Assembly (NCBI GenBank): GCA_036897625.1
Contig: JAYMTA010000609.1
Coordinates: forward strand, 1-26,107
DNA length: 26,107 nucleotides
Direction of reading: 5' to 3'
Source of the DNA: Pelargonium cotyledonis
Taxonomy: Eukaryota; Streptophyta; Magnoliopsida; Geraniales; Geraniaceae
Position numbers and translations under genes: made by a program. Position 1 is the stretch's first letter, and each line of letters opens with the position of its first letter. Below the pieces are notes generated by a model. It worked only from the letters and a program-made list of their open reading frames with translations. It made no database searches and had not been told where the DNA came from. This document shows positions 22,700 to 26,107 of the stretch, piece after piece.

Positions 22700-24240
22700 C
22701 AGATTTGCTTGCAAGACACATTAGTTGGTTTCTAGTTTCTACTATATTGTTGCCTACTACTGGTGCTACTGATTTGTAATAATCTATTGGAGTATTTGCT
22801 TGCCCAATTTTGAACAATTTTTGTAAAATTTCAAATCCAATATCCTGTAGGTAGACTAATAGTTGGGAAGACAACCCACATTCTGACATTCCCATGACTA
22901 GAAAGTCTAAAATGGTTTTAAGGGAAGTGATTCATGGATGTACTCGTGTACTCTACGGGATGAAAATTAGTTTATAAATAATAGTTTATTTATGTTTGAT
23001 CCATCTCGTTGACCCGAGGTAACATTTCAAATAATGCGTGTAAGTATATAACTCTTTTTGTTGAAGGAGTCTTGTACTTCAGATTACACACTAACGGAAT
23101 TTTTCATATGGATGTGCACTTTGATCATTCGAGCTTAAGAGTTTTGAGCTTGCACACCACAATGTAGGACAATGTTATGCAGAACTCATCAAGCCTTTGA
23201 TTTCACACAAGACATGAGAATAAGAATATTTGCCGTTGTGGAACGGATGTCCATGTACGTGAATTTTAAAAAGAATTTAAAAGCTCAAATTGTGATAATG
23301 ACATAAATGAATATCAAAAATCTAGAAGAAAAAAAATCATACCTCATGGCTCAACGAGGAATTTATACTAATGAAGTCAAGATGAGAGGATGACAAATCA
23401 CGTTGTGATTAGTTGCAAGTGTGCTTTGATGATGTCACAAGTGTGTCAAAATATTTTTTTTTTTTTTTTTTTTGATAAGCGATGTGACAACATGCATATC
23501 AAAGTCAGTGTTTCTCACTTTCCTAATGATGAGGGTCACCATATTAGCTGTCGATTCCCCTTAAAACCATAACTTCCATGTCATACCGTCGGCAAGAAGG
23601 CTCAAATTTAAGACCTCAAAAATTTTGGTAAGTGTGTCAAAATAGTGTCGTGTGATCAAATTTTGATTTTGCGCACCACATGATGATGTCATGGTAATGA
23701 TAACAATGTGATGATGAGGCTCATTGTTGACACGTCTATGACAACATTGCAATGATGAAATGATTATGTCACTCGCTTAGAACCGTTGGGTCTTGGTGCT
23801 CCCCGAAAGATCAAGTCTAAGAGATCACCTCATGACACACATGCTCAGGATCTTTACATTTACTTATCCATAGGTGTAGTATGTGAGATGTTACTGATTG
23901 GGCATACATTACATAAGAAAAGTACATAAAGCTCAATATCATAATGACCCGGTTAAAATCGTAAATATATAGACCTTGAGGAGAGGCTCGCAAGATACGG
24001 AGGCCTCATGCAGAGGTTCACGAGATTAAGAGATCTCAAGTGTATACTTAAGAGATTTTATAGTCACATGGGCAACTTTTACGGAGGTAGCAAGTGACGT
24101 AAGACTTTCTAACACAAAAATAATTTATCTCATACAAAGTTTACACTTCATGGAGACAATGTAAATAACACATGATAATTAAAAAAATAAACATGTGAAG
24201 TTTTATTATTTCTTAAATTTTGAATTATATATATATATTT
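22700..24240. other. intergenic DNA, no gene recognised
   Basis: AT-rich with a T20 run at 23454-23473 (followed by GATAAGCGATG). The phrase GTGTGTCAAAATA recurs at about 23443 and 23633, suggesting decayed repeat DNA. 23930-24130 is more mixed in composition and may be old retroelement sequence. No open frame with a recognisable domain was found on either strand. Confidence 0.5.
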
Positions 24241-24249
24241 TTTAGGATT

Positions 24250-24900
24250 ATGTGGGTGTTGTCCCCGACGGATAAGTATGGCGGCTAGGTATGGTGGTTT
24301 CGTACAATCAAGACGACGAGTTCTCTCCCTTGTGTGAGAGTGTGGTTGCCCTAAATTAGGGTTTTGTGGGTTGCTGTCGGCGACAGCTTTGTTTCCTTGC
24401 GCGACGGCTGTGACTTCGTAGTCAGTGGTGGAATTCTGTATCGAAGTATGATGACGAAAGAGGATGGGCAGTCAGTTGGAGGGGATGGGAGGTCGGTCGG
24501 AGGGTCCGCCGCTGGAGGAAGCGGATCTGGCCAGGAGGGCTAGGGTTGGAAGGGTCACCATTCCATCCGAGGTAGGGTCAAGTTTCGGGGGCGGCGGGTT
24601 TTATTGGTCTGATTCAGGAGGTGAGAAAAGTTCGGCTAGTTCGGTATAGTGGGGCAGGCAAGGGGATAGCAGGCTTCGGCCTCAAGACCTCAGCTTGAGT
24701 TTTCGTTTTAAGGCGGCGTTGTGGTTACTATTACGCATACAGAAATTGTCGGTGCTGGTCCAGACACTAGTATAGGTTGTTTTCTATTTTTAGTTTTCTA
24801 TAATAGGTTTTCCTCGCACTGTTTAGTTTTCCAATTGTACTTTTTCTTCCAATAAAGTGGGTTTTGCACGTTATATATATATGTGTGTGTGTGTGTGTGT
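24250..24900 (+). other. GC-rich transcript-like stretch with AATAAA and TA/TG microsatellite end
   Basis: Much richer in G+C than its surroundings, with a reversed telo-box TTAGGGTTT at 24356-24364, a 61-codon Gly/Ser-rich frame at 24464-24649 without known domain, and a T-rich tail carrying AATAAA at 24851. It ends in (TA)n(TG)n at 24872-24901. It could be a retroelement 3' part, a gene fragment, or a non-coding transcript; I cannot decide. Confidence 0.3.
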
Positions 24901-24901
24901 T

Positions 24902-25350
24902 TTAAATGAAACACCAATTATATCAAATCAACAATACAGTTCAGATCTCGCTAATAGTAGACGATCTATCACCTGACATAGAATTGTAATTTAAGTTATG
25001 CATTTGAAATGCTATGGTGTGTTGGGAAAACATCATTTCATTTCAAATACTGGATTTGAGCTAAATGAGATATTTGGTAACTCTAATAATAATTTCGATT
25101 TGAGTCAAATTCAATAGCATTTAAAATATGTCTTAAAGATGAGATTTCAAACAATAGCTCTTACTTTGTCATTTGACTTTTGTTGTTTTCCAAATATTAT
25201 ATTTGTTTATGAAATACAACATTTCAATTTCAAATTTTTAAATGATGAATTTGAAATCAAATTAATGTTCCGAAACTCAATATATATTTTAATTTCTAAA
25301 CTAAAAGAACACAAAATCAAATTATTAATTTTTTAAAAAGTTTTAATACT
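24902..25350. other. AT-rich spacer
   Basis: Very AT-rich, with no gene, RNA or repeat structure recognised. A 65-codon frame at 25139-25336 is low-complexity (Phe/Ile/Lys/Leu) and expected by chance. Confidence 0.6.
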
Positions 25351-25490
25351 TTTGAGACCCCAAACCTGTTGAAAAGTCACCCGCCAGGTCCCTAACAAAA
25401 GAATAAGCCACATCAATCACTCGCATAAAAGAAAAATGATCACGCAAGTCCAACCATTAGTTTGACCTAACGGATCCATTAATTCGGATG

Positions 25491-25504
25491 ACGTGGCGCC
25501 ACGT
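25491..25504. promoter_or_regulatory. palindrome ACGTGGCGCCACGT (paired ABRE/G-box-type cores)
   Basis: A perfect 14-bp palindrome at the inner edge of the left arm, containing ACGTGGC on both strands, the core of abscisic-acid response elements. Related ACGT motifs recur inside the element (ACACGTGGCG near 25679, GACACGTGCC near 25737). Whether any factor binds here is unknown. Confidence 0.5.
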
Positions 25505-25590
25505 GACATTTTAATTTATATTATTATTTATTTATTTTTACATGTGGCGTTGACATAACATTTAATTTTTTTTAATATAATTAAAAATTA

Positions 25591-25664
25591 AAGTGACATG
25601 TGTCGCTTAATGTTTGGTCCAAAAATTAATTTTTGAACCAACCAATAAGCGACATGTGTCATTT
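25591..25664. repeat. internal 37-bp-arm hairpin of the long-TIR element
   Basis: 25591-25627 and 25628-25664 are inverted copies with 31 of 37 positions matching and no loop. The arms carry GACATGTGTCGCTTAATG and its complement. Confidence 0.85.
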
Positions 25665-25999
25665 TTATTTATTTTCACACGTGGCGCTGATGTAACATTT
25701 AAAAATATTTTAATGCAATTAAAAATTCAAAATGAGACACGTGCCGCTTAATGATTAGTTCAAAATTAATTTTGAAAATTTTATTAAAAATTGATTTTAA
25801 AATTTTTTCAAATGACACGTCAGCGACACACCACCCAAAATACAATTCCACATGGCGCCACATCACCTAAACTGACGAATTCGTTAGGTCAAACTAACGG
25901 TCTGACTTGCATGACAAATTTTTCTTTTATTTTGTTGGAGATCAGACTAGTGATTTTTCAACAAGGGTGAGGTTCTATAGTATTCAACCCTTTTTTAAA

Positions 26000-26107
26000 G
26001 GGAAAAATGACTCTAGGAGTCTTTGTACTATCTCATTTATTCCACCGGGTCCCTGTACTTTAGTTTGTTCCTGCGAGGTCATAGTATCGCATTTCTCGTT
26101 CCTGTGA
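26000..26107. repeat. edge of another repeat element, cut by the window end
   Basis: CCACCGGGTCCCTGTACTTT and GCGAGGTC (26042-26080) resemble the GGTCCCT / CGCCAGGTC phrases in the left arm of the preceding long-TIR element and the terminal parts of common plant repeats. Only one end is visible, so it could be a related neighbour or a nested copy. Confidence 0.35.

Larger units (their letters stand above)
25351..25979. mobile_element. non-autonomous long-TIR DNA transposon, about 630 bp
   Basis: Left arm (about 25351-25505) and right arm (about 25849-25979) are imperfect inverted repeats of ~130-150 bp, including a 16-bp exact core TTAGTTTGACCTAACG (25457-25472; reverse complement at 25882-25897), GTTGAAAA(A/G)TCAC and GGCGCCA. 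Between them are a 37-bp hairpin and a direct repeat of about 85 bp offset by 137 bp. No transposase frame. The long arms suggest a Mutator-like MITE, but no 9-bp target duplication was found and the ends are approximate. Confidence 0.75.

Overview
The window is nuclear DNA from a flowering plant, most likely a eudicot. The genes are split by AT-rich GT..AG introns, intergenic DNA is AT-rich and transposon-littered, and the encoded proteins (a UBP12/13-type deubiquitinase, TOUSLED kinase, the chloroplast NDH factor CRR42) are plant-specific or plant-type. I cannot name the species. There is no prokaryotic, organellar or viral gene content, no CRISPR array, and no rRNA or tRNA gene I could support.

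Layout from left to right. (1) 656-3330, minus strand: the first eight coding exons of a UBP12/UBP13-like ubiquitin-specific protease with an N-terminal MATH domain and the catalytic Cys box; the rest lies beyond the left edge. (2) 3331-6567: intergenic DNA with the UBP 5' leader, a trinucleotide microsatellite, a 52-bp tandem repeat carrying palindromes, and a GC-richer decayed stretch. (3) 6568-10153, plus: a complete seven-exon gene for a 575-residue zinc-knuckle (CCHC) protein of the ZCCHC7/Air type, with a 5x17-residue tandem repeat in its C-terminal tail. (4) 10154-11624: intergenic, with a probable terminal-inverted-repeat element of about 465 bp followed by the TSL promoter/leader. (5) 11625-21115, plus: a complete 16-exon TOUSLED-like kinase gene (678 residues) whose introns hold an Au-type SINE with target-site duplication, a probable retroelement fragment, a possible second SINE, a perfect 44-bp tandem duplication and microsatellites. 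(6) 21116-22211: TSL 3' region and CRR42 promoter, separated by a 238-bp Stowaway-type MITE. (7) 22212-22680, plus: a complete two-exon CRR42-like gene. (8) 22681-26107: gene-poor DNA ending in a ~630-bp long-TIR element with an internal hairpin and many ACGT-core motifs, then the edge of another repeat.

The genes do not form a pathway. Three are nuclear/chromatin/RNA housekeeping functions (deubiquitination, probable nuclear RNA surveillance, chromatin-linked kinase) and one is a chloroplast assembly factor. TSL followed by CRR42 on the same strand matches the order I recall in Arabidopsis (At5g20930/At5g20935), so this pair looks like conserved microsynteny. Exon structures were built by hand from reading frame, GT/AG borders and remembered family sequence; every junction keeps frame. 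I found no convincing novel multi-gene system; the interest lies in the repeats and a few gene-level details.
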